Shown here: piece by piece, positions 1-21,607 of the stretch | How the letters are laid out: the number at the start of each line of letters is the position of its first letter | Position numbering within the stretch: the stretch's first letter is position 1 | DNA from: Blasia pusilla | Lineage: Eukaryota > Marchantiophyta > Marchantiopsida > Blasiales | NCBI GenBank assembly: GCA_050084515.1 | Contig: CM114273.1 | Span: 31,806,001 to 31,870,000 of the forward strand | Direction: 5' to 3' | DNA: 64,000 nt | Notes under the pieces: generated by a model | The model's database searches: none | Seen by the model: only the letters and a program-made list of their open reading frames with translations | Told to the model about the DNA's origin: nothing | Made by a program: the position numbers and the translations under genes

Positions 1-164
1 TGTGACTTGTGTCTGTGATATGGATGACAAGAAGGCGAGTAACGATGGCGCCACATGAGCACTCGGCCATCTTGCTCTTAGCGTCCGAGAGATGTATGTC
101 ATGGTAGGTAGGGATAGATAGCTATCTGGAGTTAGAGGGACCTAACCACTAGTTAGGGGGGCGA

Positions 165-280
165 TTGGAGATAGTTTTGTACTTCTTGTCTCGTTGTTTG
201 GATGCCATGAGTTAGCATGGGATCGTACGTGTGTTCGGTGACAACAATGTATGTTGTGTAGCGATGTGAATGCACACGAA
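165..280 (+). repeat. LTR-like repeat, 3'-end copy 1
   Basis: About 115 bp matching, with scattered substitutions, the 3' part of the LTR-like copies at 284-928 and 5382-5842 and an inverted copy near 59.65 kb. Shared landmarks are a GGATGCCATGAGTTAGCATG-type core and a GT-rich stretch ending in GCACACGA. Only the 3' part is present; it stops just before the next copy begins at 284, so two LTR ends lie almost back to back. No coding content. Confidence 0.7.
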
Positions 281-283
281 AAC

Positions 284-928
284 TGTCACGTCTTTTAGGA
301 TAGATCGGTGAGATCTAGTAGACCGCCTTCATGAGTAATGGAGGACAGACTCAATAGGTCAAGGATGACTTGCTGAGGCCCGGAGAAATCTGAGATAGCA
401 GGTTTCCCCTTTGTTTCGGCTCATTTGGAGCCATATTGAGGAACTTACTATTTTAGGTAAGTACCACTCTGAGTATATGATCCCCTTTCTATTTTGGGTA
501 AGTGGCCCTTGACCTCCTACATCAGGTCAAGAGCCAAGGAGGTAACTTGAGAGCATATGTTACCATGGAGAGAGCTTGGGAGAGGGGAGGGATATACCTC
601 AAGGAGAGACAGCTTGAGAGCTCATTCTCTCTTTGTTGACCCTCTTGGCATGAGGCGACGGAGCTATGGTCTTGCTTGCCTTGTGTGTGTAACCCAAGCC
701 TCTCATTAGGAGAGTGGGTTTGGTTTGACATTGAGAGAGACATATGAGAGTGCACACATGTGAGAACTATGGTGTTGTGAGAAAGATTGGATCTTATTTT
801 ATTGGAGATATTTTGGTATTTCTTGTCTCGTTATTTGGATGCCATGAGTTAGCATGAGATCGTGCGTGTTTGTGTGTGTGTTTGGTGACAGCAATGTATG
901 TTGTGTTGCGATGTGTATGCGCACGACA
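284..928 (+). repeat. LTR-like repeat, full copy (TGTCACG...ACGACA)
   Basis: Starts TGTCACG and ends GCACGACA, the TG...CA ends of an LTR. The first 290 bp match 5382-5670 and the last 125 bp match 165-280, 5716-5842 and 59648-59772 (inverted). It is longer than the 5382 copy because about 180 bp (roughly 590-770) is extra or replaced. It contains a hairpin at about 508-539. No clear target duplication (left AAAAC, right AATAG). I infer a solo LTR of an unnamed retrotransposon; no internal coding region is attached. Confidence 0.6.
508..539. other. Inverted repeat (hairpin) inside the LTR-like element
   Basis: GGCCCTTGACCT is followed after 8 bases by AGGTCAAGAGCC, a 12-bp stem with one mismatch. 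The 5382 copy keeps the stem (about 5599-5630), with sequence changes in the loop. Stem conservation between diverged copies suggests a role in the element (protein site or RNA fold), but two copies are weak evidence. Confidence 0.6.
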
Positions 929-1362
929 AATAGCCCGATAGTGAAAGCCACTAACGGTGTGCTTTACGATTGTGGAAAATGGCTTTCACCTGCATCTCCA
1001 TCTCTAGGAAAGCTTCGTAGGTGGCCCCTGACTGCACATAGTGGGGGAAAGAAAGTGTGCATAACCGATCAGATAGAGGTTTCATCAAGCCGCGTTGCTA
1101 TGTCCTTGCATTGAGAAGAACGTGTTGGTTGAAATTAACAATAAGAGATAAGCATTTGAAGCCGTATTGTTGTGAAAAGAAGAACGTCTACCTATAAATC
1201 ATATTAGAGAAGCCACATCACTTTAGAATTGTCTTGCTCTGAAACTGATTTCCCTTGTAATTTTCCTGCTCTGAAGCTGTGAGGAGAAGCCACATTGCTG
1301 TGATCTATTCCTCTATTGTTGGGCAGAGAAGTCGCACTACTTTGAAATTGCGTGCCATTATT

Positions 1363-1363
<1 letters not shown>

Positions 1364-1458
<95 letters not shown>
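1364..1458. repeat. (CT)n microsatellite
   Basis: An uninterrupted CT dinucleotide run of about 95 bp. A second run of almost the same length and orientation lies at 4821-4916. The apparent open frame through it (Ser-Leu repeats) is an artefact of the repeat. Confidence 0.98.
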
Positions 1459-1460
<2 letters not shown>

Positions 1461-1554
1461 GTCACTATTACAAAGGTGCTAAGGTATTTGTATCTGTGTC
1501 TTTGTGATGGCAAGGCTATGACATATATCCTCCATTCACTACCCAAAGCTGTTG

Positions 1555-2125
1555 CACTAGAGTAAAGAATAAAGATGGTCTTTACATAGTCTTTTAATTA
1601 AAGCATCAGCAACTTAAATTGAGGATCTTCATTCTTGAGGAGAAATATTTTGTTGTTGAATTTATTATGATATGAAGAATAATTTTAGCTCCAATTGTCG
1701 GATTTTGGAATTGGAGAAAATTTATTTGATAGTTGGATTGCAACTTGATTGTCATCATAAAGAATTTTCGGAGTTTGCTGTGGAAAACCTATCTTAGCAA
1801 GTAAATGTTGAATCCAAACTATTTCTTTGATAGCCTCATCGAGGGATATATATCCCGCTTCTATAGTAGACTATGCAATAATTGTTTGCTTCCTTCCTGC
1901 CCAATGTACTGCATCTCATGCCATGATAAGAGCAAATCTTGAAATAGAATTTATATCCTCTTTAGAAGAAGCAAAATTGGCATCTGCATAGGCATGGATG
2001 GAACTATCAAAGATTATATCTATATTGGAAGTTCCCTTCAAACGTGAGCACATGCATAGCAACTTGCCAATGCTCAATGGAATAGTTGGACATGTATTTA
2101 CATAACTTGTCCACATTGAAAGAGA
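1555..2125 (-). pseudogene. Ty1/copia RNase H relic
   Basis: Read on the minus strand with frame changes, this follows the copia polyprotein C-terminus. A motif like CKYMSNYSIEHW comes first (usual MSNPGKEHW), then after a frameshift RLKGTSNIDI, AYADANFASS (RNase H Asp region, usual YSDADWAGD), AVHWAGRKQ, STIEAGYISL (usual SSTEAEYIAL), a YDDNQVAIQLS stretch (usual CDNQSAIAL), and finally VADALIKRL (usual ADALTKPL). There are at least two frameshifts and an in-frame stop, so it is dead. No LTR of its own was recognised beside it; the upstream RT is missing. Confidence 0.8.
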
Positions 2126-3631
2126 TATAAGGCTTAGTCATGGTTGAAGCATGGAGCATATGTGAGATTGGACAATGATGTCGTAGACAGAGAAGGGGTA
2201 GAAACTGTATGCAAATCTCTCATACCAAATGTTACCAAGTTTTTTCACAAATATACCTTTATTCATGCAAAGAAATTTTCTTATGTGTGTGATCTCTTAC
2301 TACATGAAGTCCTAACAAGTGATGAAGCTCTCCCATGTCAACCATTTTAAAATTGGTTTGAACATTAGTTTTGAATTGTTGTTGTTAAATGAGATTATCT
2401 TCTAGAATAGCAAAAACATCTATATATACTCAAGTAATCTGATCTGTAGTAGACCGTTTCTAATACAAACAAATATCATAAGTACTTATGAGAAAACCTG
2501 TAGAGGTTAAGTATCCATCCATCTTTTGATACCAAGCTCAGGAGGATTGCAGTAAGCCATAATGAGCTTTCTTCAGAAGACATATCTGTGGACCTTGATC
2601 AATTACCTAAAAACCTGGAGTTTGATGTATGTATATTTATATTGAACTTCCATAGCAGTTTTCCATTTATCTGCACCTGGTCTAGAGAGGATTCTGTTCT
2701 AGAGATTGGATCAGATTGGATACAATAAGAGATAAGAATGTTTGAGTGAGCAACATCATAAATATGTACTGATATAGATGTATATGATGATCACCTAGGA
2801 TGAAAAGAAGTGGAGAGATGTCCCATGGGTGCATTCTAAAGCAATAGCACATGTTATTACTCAAGGATCTCCTACTATTTCAATGATTTTTGTGTGATAC
2901 AATGTCTGATTGTGGTCTCCTACTAGTTCAATATTTGCATGAAGTGTAGTTTAGGGTATTTCCTTAGGAACAATTATTAGTTTAGAGGTATCCACTATAA
3001 AAGAATCAAAGAATGGAGAATATGAAGAATGAAAAAACAAGGAAAAAAGAAAAAGGAGTAGCTTCATTGAAGACAATATCGTTGCTGGGATAAACTCATT
3101 TCATAGAGTATAAGATTAACATTCTACTAGATACAAGCCATTCCTGGCAAAACTTGTGCCTGAACCGTGACCTTCTTTGATGAGTTTAAAAGACATATTG
3201 TGAGAATAGAACCGAATATCTTTAGAGTTTTCACAAAGTTTCTTCACATAAACAATATTCTGTTGTCCTTTCGGAATATAATAGACATTGGAAAGAGTAT
3301 GTAAAAAAAAAAAAAACCTTTGACAAAAAGCTTTCATTGAACATTGCATCTTGAAAAAATAGTATGGTTCATCTAGTTGTAGTTCCTTAGATGTGGAGTA
3401 CGGTAATGCTTAAGTGATAGGTGAAGTTTTGAAAAACAAAGTTGGGATGTCTTTTGATTGAGTTTTGCAATACTCACGAAATTTCTTGAGGAATTTTGTG
3501 TTTGGATATTTTCTTGAGACATGAACTTTTTTTGTTACAAATGTAATAGTAAGGCTCTTTTGCGGAATCACTTAGTTCATATCCACATGATTTGTATGAG
3601 ACTAGTTAAGAACCATGATATCTCTCCTTTA
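2126..3631. other. Intergenic, no gene recognised
   Basis: AT-rich, with only short chance open frames on both strands. A 14-base A run lies near 3303-3316. No RNA gene or further transposon domain was seen. Confidence 0.6.
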
Positions 3632-3931
3632 TGCAGGATCCAACAAGTGGAGGTGTTGTATACGAAGTTAGGGAAGAGGAGTGGTTGGTGAGATTGGAAC
3701 ACAGTGCACATATGGACAGATTGGTATGTCTCCATTTTAATTTTAAGCTTTTTTTCCTTGTCTGAATCCTAGACATGTTGTATGCATTGAAGTTCTATAC
3801 ATAATAGTAATCTTCACTTGTTTTTTTAGCAAAGTCGACTCAATGCCATGCACCACATTACAACATTCCCTCCAAACATTGTAGAGGACATCGTCTACAA
3901 CAGGGCTATCGTGTACGATCATCAGGCATGA
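3632..3931 (+). pseudogene. Possible two-exon coding remnant of unknown function
   Basis: Two short reading frames are bounded by plausible splice sites. Exon A is 3637-3723, after a TTTATGCAG acceptor and before a GTATGT donor. Exon B starts at about 3830 after a T-rich TTTTTTTAG acceptor and runs to a TGA at about 3929-3931. The peptide is acidic with EEEWLVRLEHSAHM in the first part and FPPNIVEDIVYNR in the second. I recognise no family. No upstream exon was identified, so it is a gene fragment or chance. Confidence 0.25.
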
Positions 3932-5381
<1,450 letters not shown>

Positions 5382-5842
5382 TGTCACGTCTTTTAGGATA
5401 GATCGACGAGATCTAGTAGAGAGCCTTCATAGATAGTAGAGGACAACCTGAGGAGGTTGAGGATGACCTTTTAAGACCACGGGTAATATGAGAAAGCAAG
5501 TTTCCCCTTCCTTTCGGCTCATTTGGAGCCATATAGAGAAATTTACTATTTTGGGCAAATTTTCTTTTGGAGTATAGTTGACTTTCGACTTTAGGAAGTG
5601 GCTCTTGACCTGCTACAGCAAGTCAAGAGCCAAAGAGGTTACCTGCAAGCATAAGTTGCCGTGGTGAGATTTGTGTGCACCATGCATGGAGAGATTGTGT
5701 GAGTCACTTGATTTATTGGAGATATTTTGGTACTTTTCATCTCGATGTTTGGATGGCATGAGTTAACATGGGGTCGTACATGTTTGTGTGTGTGTGTTCA
5801 GTGGCAATGATGTATGTTGTATAGCAATGTGTATTCGCACCA
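5382..5842 (+). repeat. LTR-like repeat, second full copy
   Basis: Begins TGTCACGTCTTTTAGG like 284 and ends near GCACCA. The 5' half (5382-5670) and 3' part (5716-5842) both match the first copy, with the middle shorter (total about 460 bp). The hairpin stem of the first copy is kept. Flanks give no convincing 5-bp duplication. A diverged solo LTR is my inference. Confidence 0.6.
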
Positions 5843-5993
5843 TATTTTAGTTACACATAAGGTTTAATGTGGATTTGAGGCATGGATTCTTGGAATAAAT
5901 ATTATTCTCCAAGGTGCAAAAGTTAGTACCTGGATTTTCCCATCCAAAATTTCCGCAATACATACCCTACTCCATTAAACTTGAAGTCAAATT

Positions 5994-6405
5994 TTGTCTT
6001 TTTGGCAGAAATCTTTGAGGAGGAACCATACAAGGATGACGCGTCCCAAACACTACGCCAAGAAAACCCCCAAGATGAGCAATTTTGCGCCATATAGTGC
6101 ACTCCAGGTTCACCAGAAGGCAACCCACATTTGTGCAATCTGTGATGATGGGGAAGAGTTGGTTGTTTGCGATGGGCCTTCTGCCAGGCACTTCCACGCA
6201 ACTACAAAATCAATAGGGGCTATAGAAAATTCTTGTCCAAGGATCAACCTCCCACCTAAGCACGAGGAGATCAGGTTTTGCTAGGATTGTGTGAAGCAGA
6301 AAGCTAGGTGTGCCAAGTGTGGTCTAGAGGGGAGTTTTATAGAGAGTGAGGATTTTGGGCTTTGTGTGAGAAAGTGCCCAAATACCTATTGTGTGAGGTT
6401 TTTTT
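5994..6405 (+). pseudogene. EDM2-like PHD-finger relic
   Basis: From about 6118 the frame reads HICAICDDGEELVVCDG, then FHATTKS, then after a stop CAKCGLEGSF and GLCVRKCPNTYC. Spacing and sequence resemble the PHD region of ENHANCED DOWNY MILDEW 2, the plant chromatin reader that controls polyadenylation at transposon-bearing introns. Defects: a TAG at 6282-6284 inside a Cys pair (FC-stop-DC), and Ser where a zinc-binding Cys is expected after CDGP. The acidic stretch before it (EIFEEEPYKDD) is in another frame. No methyltransferase-like domain was found nearby. It could be a fragment of a dispersed EDM2-like copy carried by a transposon. Family assignment rests on motif memory. Confidence 0.65.
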
Positions 6406-9348
6406 TACTTTACTTGTTTGCCTCCGGGAGTGGATGCCTGCAACCTCCTTACTTTCCTTAGATCATTTGAGAAGAGAATTCTATAATTGGTTGGAAATCC
6501 TTTAGGGCATGGCTCCTTTGATGCCCTATGGGTGAGATATCTCGTAAATTTTCCTATTCGTCTATGGTTGGGTGGATCTTTTCTCATTGGATTTCACGGC
6601 CCCTTTGGCTTTTTTAAGACATCAGCCCTATCAGCATCCCTTCTTTGCTCCATATTATGTTTTCCAAAAACAACCCTCTCAATAGAGTATGTGGTTTAGG
6701 TAGATGAGGGTGCATTACCACTACAATGTGCTCGTACATTATGTAGAGATTCCCTTTAGATGACGCTAGGGTTGTTCTCCCAAATTTCTCTTCCATATAA
6801 CGTTATCTTTGGTAAATTAGTAAATCTAGACGGATGCCCACTTTAAGATAATTTTTAGAGACTATGTTTGACAATAATATTTCCGCGGAGGATTTAGGCA
6901 CGTATCCAATCTTGCTTCGAGAAGGGTGCTAGCTCATGGGTGAGAACTCTCCCCCTCATTTTGATATTCCACACTACCTATGCCACAATAATGCAATTCA
7001 ATCTTGGTGTCTCCAAGGGTTGGTGGCAAACTTGACAATTGTGAATTTCATTGGAGCTTGGAGTTTTTTGGTGTGCGCATAAACCAATGTCTTGGTGGGG
7101 ATGGACACATAGTCATCTGTGTTCCAATGTGGGGATAAAACAATGTCTTGGTGGGGATGTACGCATAGTCATTTGTGTTGCAATGTGGGGTATGTGCTCC
7201 CTATTATTCGCAAGATCATCCCCTTAATGTAGACTAGGCGAGGATCTATTGAGTTACACAAGAAAGATTGCCACATGTAGCTGCATTGCCGATAAAGAAA
7301 AAGAACCCAACATTCTAATCATTTATGCAAAGGTAGATACTTCATCCTATGAACCAATGTGCGGCCTTGAGAGGGGGGAATTTGAAAGGAGAATTAGTTA
7401 TTATACTCGTGTGAGGACCCGTGAATAGGTTAGATACTGAGAAAAAAAAACGAGTGTCTATAAAGATCTCGAACCATCTTCTACTCTCACCCAAGAAATG
7501 AATTACTTCGTCCACAACACTCTTATATGATAGACACCTTTTAGGTCAACGGACAATCCAACCCTGAAGGTTTGTGCAAAACACATGAATCCTCAAAATT
7601 TCATTTCCACTACAAGCAATGCTCATACGTCAAGTTATTTCAAAAGCCTGTATCCTCCAATTTCCAATTCCACTGAATGATAATTGAGATACATACAATC
7701 TTTCCTTGAAGATGTTGCAAATACCTTGCTTTCAAAAAGATTCTGTTACACCTAAATGGTCCTACCTACAACTATCATCGCTGGTAATTTGAATTCACGA
7801 CTTCAACTGCATCAGGAACAAATGAGGAATGCCGAGATCTCTCGCAGGTGCGTGCACATCTTCAAAGCCAGGATGATAAGCCACTACCAAAGTGGAAAAC
7901 ACGCTGACACTTGAGCTGCAACCGCATTATTAAATCGATGTACCCAAGTTGGTACAGTAGCTCTACTGTAGTTCTCCAACAGCCCAATTATGGTTTGGAG
8001 ATGGGTGCCAAACTTTCTGACATCCCACAAGCAACGCTGAGCTTTGTCTCGACATCTTACGGGCAAATCCTCAACTTTTGTCCACAATTCGCTGAAATGC
8101 CATGCTGGACTTGAATAATCCTAGTTCCACATACTCTTCACAGTGACTCACAACTTGTTATAACCCATAGCTCAAGTGGCTGGCAACTTTTGAACAAAAT
8201 GTATTATTGTCAGTTGTATGCATGTGGTAGACTTTGTGGAATGGAATGGAATAAGAACCATAGAGACTTTATCCAGAACTTGTTACTGTATCTTCACAAA
8301 AAGTTGCATAGACGATCTTGTTGTCTCTAAAATAATAGTACAACACCATAGAAAATCTCATCTGGCATTTTGTTTCTGTTGATACAAAGATAGATTGCAA
8401 CCACAGCTTCTACTCCACTGCAAGACTTAGTCTTTGCGGAATTCAACTCACTGCAGTGTCTTCACATACACCAGGTGCTTGGCTGATTGCTCTTCAAGAC
8501 TGTACTTTGCCTAGTTGACTGTCCTTCTAGTAACATCACCTTTACTGGCTGGAATTTCATGTTGTTTCTGATACTAGAATCCCACATATGCCAACCATCT
8601 CCACTTTCTGGCTATCACGACTTCGTTCAGTCTCTGCACAGGAACAGGACAGCCCGCGCAAAGCTGTTTAAGGACTTCTGATCACAACAACTTCCTCCAT
8701 GTGATAAACTGTTGGTCTTGAATAAATGTTTGGGTTTAAGAACAGAAGCAAATAATTAGGACAAACCACTCGATCGGATCAGAAAAGTAAAATCTGGGCA
8801 ACAATACATGGTAAACAGATGTGTTAATGGCTAGGAATAAACTTATGTTAAATGATGTGGCAGTATGAGAAAGCTGTTCAATTTATCACAAGAAGACAGG
8901 TTCATGCTGTCGGCATCTGCCACACTTCCTCATTGTTCACAAGACGCGTGGGATAGCACATCATAAATGTAAAGTGAGTGAAAGTAACAAGCATTGATGC
9001 CTATGATGTCATCCTTGTGCGGTGGATTCAAGATAATCCATCATACAGATGTGAATCAGTTAACTTCACCTGGCACTCTCCAATGCTATAGTATGGCACT
9101 TGTACACTTCCACTGAAAATTCTGCTCCTTTTGAATGAGTTTTGTACCACCTGGGAAATTAGATGTGCTATTTATTGGACAGACTCGAACTTTGACATGA
9201 GAAGTCCACTCAAGAGACACCACCAGTAAGAGTTTCCATCAGTACTGGTTGATGTCAGCGTTCATCCTCCCTTGACAGACTCTACCCACATCACACCATT
9301 CGACCTGTTAATAGAGGCATGAAGAGCGACTCACAAAAAATGTCCATG
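6406..9348. other. Intergenic; probable SKIP 3' flank at the right
   Basis: No gene recognised. It holds a 56-bp tandem duplication at 7086-7195. The last few hundred bases before 9349 should contain the SKIP 3' UTR and polyadenylation region, since SKIP is read leftward; I could not place the poly(A) site. Confidence 0.5.
7086..7195. repeat. Tandem duplication, 56-bp unit x2
   Basis: Two adjacent units, each beginning AATGTCTTGGTGGGGATG and ending near CAATGTGGGG, differ by a few substitutions. Confidence 0.85.
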
Positions 9349-11160
9349 TTACCGGCCACTACTCCTCTCGAAGTCCACACGACTGCGACTTGAGCCACCC
9401 TCGTAGCTTTCCTTTGGTCCAGACCCGGCACTAGCTCTCATAGTTCCACCTCCACCAACCCTGTCCAATGTTTTCTTGCCTTTCTTTACCTCTGTCAAAA
9501 ATTGATCTAGACCAAAAGGATCAGCTTCCTCTGCCTCCTTCTCAAACTCCAGCGGTCGGTCCCTGGAAGCTGTTCTCTCAGATGTTCCTGCGAAGCCCTT
9601 ATCAGCTCTGAAACGATCCGTCTTCAATACCTTCTCCAGCTGTTCATCGGCACCTCCGTAAACCTCATTATCAGCGTCTTTGCGTGGTCGGTGTAGACCT
9701 CCAAGCGCATTCTGAGAGGTGAAGAGTCCCTTGTCGTAGACGTTGTAGCTATCATCTGCAGCGAAGCCTGACTCCATTCCTTGTTCTTGGTTGAAAAGCC
9801 TTTGATCGTACATGATTTCTCCGCCAGCTGCCCCAGTCGTGGCCATGCCGAGGGCAACTTTCTCACTGACGTCCCTGTCTCTATCTCTTGTCGTTTTGCT
9901 CTTCTTCCCAACAGGTCCATCTCTAGCTTCCAGACGCCTTTCGCGCTCTCTTTCTCTCCTCCTCTCCTCTCGTATTGACTCACGCTTCATACGTTCTTCC
10001 CGCTCTTCTTTAGATTCTCTCTGCCTCTCTTCTTTACCAATTGCTCTAGGAGCTTCAAGTTCGTCCATCTTCCTTTCACCCGGAATTAGTCCCGTCCCAA
10101 CTCCTGGAACAACTCTATCAGCTGTAGGACCTGCACCTCCTGCTCTTTCCATCCTGGCCCTCTGTGCAAGCATTCGTAGTTCCTGCTCTTTCTTCTCTTT
10201 CTCCTTAAGCAACAACTCCCTTTGGATCTTAGAACGCATCTCGACAGCTTCTCGAGCCTTCTGTTCTGCAACGTAAAGAGCTTCCGAAAGCTTTGCAAAA
10301 TTGTCATTAATTTGAACCTCTTGAAGGCCCCTACCATCAGCGGCAAGACGTTTGTCGAGGGGAATCGTGTATCCTTTAGGGTTCTTCCAGTTCGAAATAC
10401 ATGGGGGGATCTTCCAGTCTTGTTGATCCTTCACGGTGACGGGTCGCGGCGGCGAATGCATCACCGGAACTGGAGGTGATCCTGACGCTTTTGGAACCCT
10501 CTTGTGCTTAAACTTGGGTGGTTCCAAGGGATCCTTGGGCATTTCCACCATCCGGATGACCCTCTCTTTCGCACCAGAGTTGAAAGCCGTCGATTGCTGG
10601 GATGGGGTATATTTGATATACGACGGCGTAGAATTTTGATTCGGCACACTTTTCGGTTGGGCAGCGCTCAACCTCGCCGACACAATTTTCTCAAGAGCCG
10701 ATTTCGTTCTCTCTGTTGTCTCATCGATCTCTTCATCTCCCGGCCTCTCGGCAATAACCTCCGTTGGAACCTTGGGAATGAGGTCCCGATGTTGAGAGTA
10801 AACAACTTTCGAAGCATTTTCGGATTGTTTCACAATAGCATCGAATGCGATATGACCCTCTGCATCGACACTTATCGGCAAAATCTTGCTGTCGACTTTT
10901 TCTTCCTTTCTTCCCATGTCCATGGGATACTGTACGACATGGATCTCCGGAAACGCTCCTCCATCTCCGAAGTCCTCAACTTTCCGAGGAACGAAACCAG
11001 CTCGTTTCCCATACGGAGGGGGCTCTTTCAAACGAGACACCTGCTGCGCCTTCACAGCATCCGAGCGCCCCTTGAACCAGGGATCCGACGAGACATCATA
11101 AGTCGAATTCGAGTTATGCCTGGGCGCGGGCAAATGCCCGAGCAACTGCACCGCCGACAT
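9349..11160 (-). CDS. SKIP: SKIP: SNW/SKI-interacting protein
   Basis: Complete 603-residue intronless CDS (plant SKIPs are about 610 aa). Family role: spliceosome-associated nuclear factor (Prp45/SNW1 relative) that also works as a transcription cofactor, in plants linked to splicing, clock, flowering and salt response. The N-terminus has SSDPWFKGR (24-32) and EDFGDGGAFPEIH (62-74). The SNW core spans about 174-340, with IKYTPSQQS, FNSGAKERVIRMVEMP, the signature SNWKNPKGYTIPLDKRL (256-272) and NDNFAKLSEALY. A basic/acidic helical stretch rich in Arg and Glu (376-412) follows, then YDQRLFNQ (451-458), NVYDKGLF and a C-terminal DPFGLDQFL. The start ATG precedes the conserved LPAP segment. No frameshift. 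The N-terminal 60 residues differ more from angiosperm SKIPs than the core does. It lies head to head with the MAP4K gene. Confidence 0.97.
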   Translation of the reverse strand: MSAVQLLGHLPAPRHNSNSTYDVSSDPWFKGRSDAVKAQQVSRLKEPPPYGKRAGFVPRKVEDFGDGGAFPEIHVVQYPMDMGRKEEKVDSKILPISVDAEGHIAFDAIVKQSENASKVVYSQHRDLIPKVPTEVIAERPGDEEIDETTERTKSALEKIVSARLSAAQPKSVPNQNSTPSYIKYTPSQQSTAFNSGAKERVIRMVEMPKDPLEPPKFKHKRVPKASGSPPVPVMHSPPRPVTVKDQQDWKIPPCISNWKNPKGYTIPLDKRLAADGRGLQEVQINDNFAKLSEALYVAEQKAREAVEMRSKIQRELLLKEKEKKEQELRMLAQRARMERAGGAGPTADRVVPGVGTGLIPGERKMDELEAPRAIGKEERQRESKEEREERMKRESIREERRRERERERRLEARDGPVGKKSKTTRDRDRDVSEKVALGMATTGAAGGEIMYDQRLFNQEQGMESGFAADDSYNVYDKGLFTSQNALGGLHRPRKDADNEVYGGADEQLEKVLKTDRFRADKGFAGTSERTASRDRPLEFEKEAEEADPFGLDQFLTEVKKGKKTLDRVGGGGTMRASAGSGPKESYEGGSSRSRVDFERSSGR

Positions 11161-12106
11161 CCCTAATTACCGTCACGACCCTACACCCTCCACACTCCAC
11201 CTTCACACCTGTGTCGTTATTTTCTCGCCCGCCCCAACCTGCGCTGCACTAGTATCCTCCACCCCCTCTCAAACACAAATTCTATCGTCAATTCTTTGCC
11301 GCAAGCTCAAAACTATCTCCACTTCCACCGCCCTCGGTTTCCTCAGCCTTCAGTCGGACGCTTCCGCACCACCTCTTCAATCTCCGCCTCCAAACTTTCT
11401 TCAGTCTGTCTGTCTGTCTGTCTCCCTGCCCTCCTCCCCCCACTGAAATGAAGCTACAGTTCCTCGAAGACTAAAGCACCCCCGACGCTGTTCCGCCTCC
11501 GGCACGCCCTAAAGTCGTGCATATCAATACCAACGCCTCCCGATTTCTTCTAGTTGTTTACAAGAGAAAAGACTCGGCTGCGTTCTCCGTTCCACAATCG
11601 TCGAAGAATCTCCTGACACCGCTGCGATTCCTCCTCGCTCACAAGCCTGTCACAGATATCACAACAAACACACTACAGTAGCGATGATCGTCCGCATCGC
11701 TCCCGCGGGCCCTCCTCTCCGCACTCGTCCGAGCCACGATGTCATCCTTACGACGACGAGCCTGCCTTCTAACCGGGGTATGTTCAACTGCGGTGAAGCC
11801 CGATTTACCACGTCGTGCGTGACCCGGCACGTCATCTGGGCAACAGGTTTCCGTACTAATTCACCTGAGGCCCTCCTAATTGCGTCTTATCGCTACCTCG
11901 GGTTTCTGGACTGTTTGGTCGGCAACTCTCGGTTCTTCACCGGTGCGAGGATCCGATGGATCTCGACCGGGGATCGGGCAGCGCTGTGCGTGGGGGATCG
12001 GGTTGATCCAACGGATGTGGACCCCGGTCCCACCCGTCCGCTGGCTGGGCGGGGTGGAGTCTCGAGAAATCCAGATAGTCGGCCCGGACCTATGGAAATC
12101 GATCGC

Positions 12107-12115
12107 AAACCCTAA
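12107..12115 (+). promoter_or_regulatory. telo-box AAACCCTAA
   Basis: Exact match to the plant telo-box, an element common in promoters of growth and translation genes. Here it sits in the spacer between two start codons. A 9-mer can occur by chance; position is the only support. Confidence 0.4.
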
Positions 12116-12257
12116 ATTGGCCAGACCGCGTCACTGCAATTAAGCCGAGCGGCTGTTATGTGGTGGTCGACTCCGTCATGGTGCTGTGGCGCGTGTAGTA
12201 CGAGACATGGACTACACAGTCAACAGTGGTGTACTGTGACTGTGAAGCCAGCTGTAT

Positions 12258-12360
12258 AGGGGAAGGAAGGAAAGGGAAGGGATGAATGACATGAGGGGAA
12301 ACGAAGGGAAAGAGGGAGAAACAGAGGGAGGGAAGGAACGAGAGAGAAGACAAGGAAAGC
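12258..12360 (+). promoter_or_regulatory. Purine-rich (GA) tract, probable 5' leader of MAP4K
   Basis: About 100 bases almost wholly A and G (GGAAGGAAAGGG-type), starting some 690 bp before the kinase ATG. GA-rich stretches in plants mark 5' UTRs or GAGA-factor sites; which applies is inference. Confidence 0.4.
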
Positions 12361-12944
12361 TATGGCGTTCATGAAGGAGGGCCTTGTGGAGGAGGCCACT
12401 GCGGAGCGGAGCTCGCACTCGCCGAGCAGGAATCATGGGCGAGCAGATGGTGGAGAGGAGCGGAGGGCGGAGCAGTGGAGGGAGTGCATTTTCGGGCACG
12501 ACGGTGGACGAAGGCATCTGTGAAGAAGACGAGGTGGAATGAGTCTTGCAGGAGAGCAGCGCGAGGGCTTTGGAGCCGGGATTTGGAGCATTAGAGCTTG
12601 GAATATGGAGGGAATTCATGGGAACTCTCGTGATTGAGGTCGTGGAGACGGATTACGAGTAGATGGTGCTGGCTTGGTCGTCCGTGAAGTGACAGGAGCG
12701 AGCTTAGTTTTCAGCTTTGGGAAACTATGATGCGCCGGATTTCCAATCTCTGGTGTACTGTAGGGATGGTCTCTGTCAGGGAGCTCCGAGTTCGGGGCGT
12801 TTCGTTCGGCATCTTTACTTGGAAGGTGTGTTTTGATGAGGAGCTGCGCTGAGCAATGGGAAAAGAGATGTCCTGCCGGCGTCATTTGTGGAGAGCTCAC
12901 AGCGAGGAACGCCGGATGTGAAAAACCGGAATCGGTAGAAGAGA

Positions 12945-21607
<8,663 letters not shown>

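Larger units (their letters stand above)
11161..12944. promoter_or_regulatory. Shared spacer between divergent SKIP and MAP4K genes
   Basis: 1,784 bp separate the two start codons, which point away from each other, so both promoters and 5' leaders must lie here. The SKIP side (11161-11640) is C/T-rich with a GTCT tetranucleotide run near 11403-11425. The middle (11640-12130) is GC-rich. The kinase side carries a purine-rich strand (12258-12360). I saw no convincing long coding frame. Transcription starts cannot be placed by eye. Confidence 0.75.

Noticed and set aside
1279-1482. 67-aa open frame with long Ser-Leu repeat
   Set aside because: Produced entirely by the CT microsatellite.
9812-11166. 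Long plus-strand frames opposite SKIP (154 and 220 aa)
   Set aside because: Antisense shadows of the SKIP CDS; no domain, low-complexity composition.
11684-12115. 143-aa plus frame in the spacer before MAP4K
   Set aside because: GC-rich sequence favours open frames; no family resemblance, and it lies where promoters and leaders are expected.
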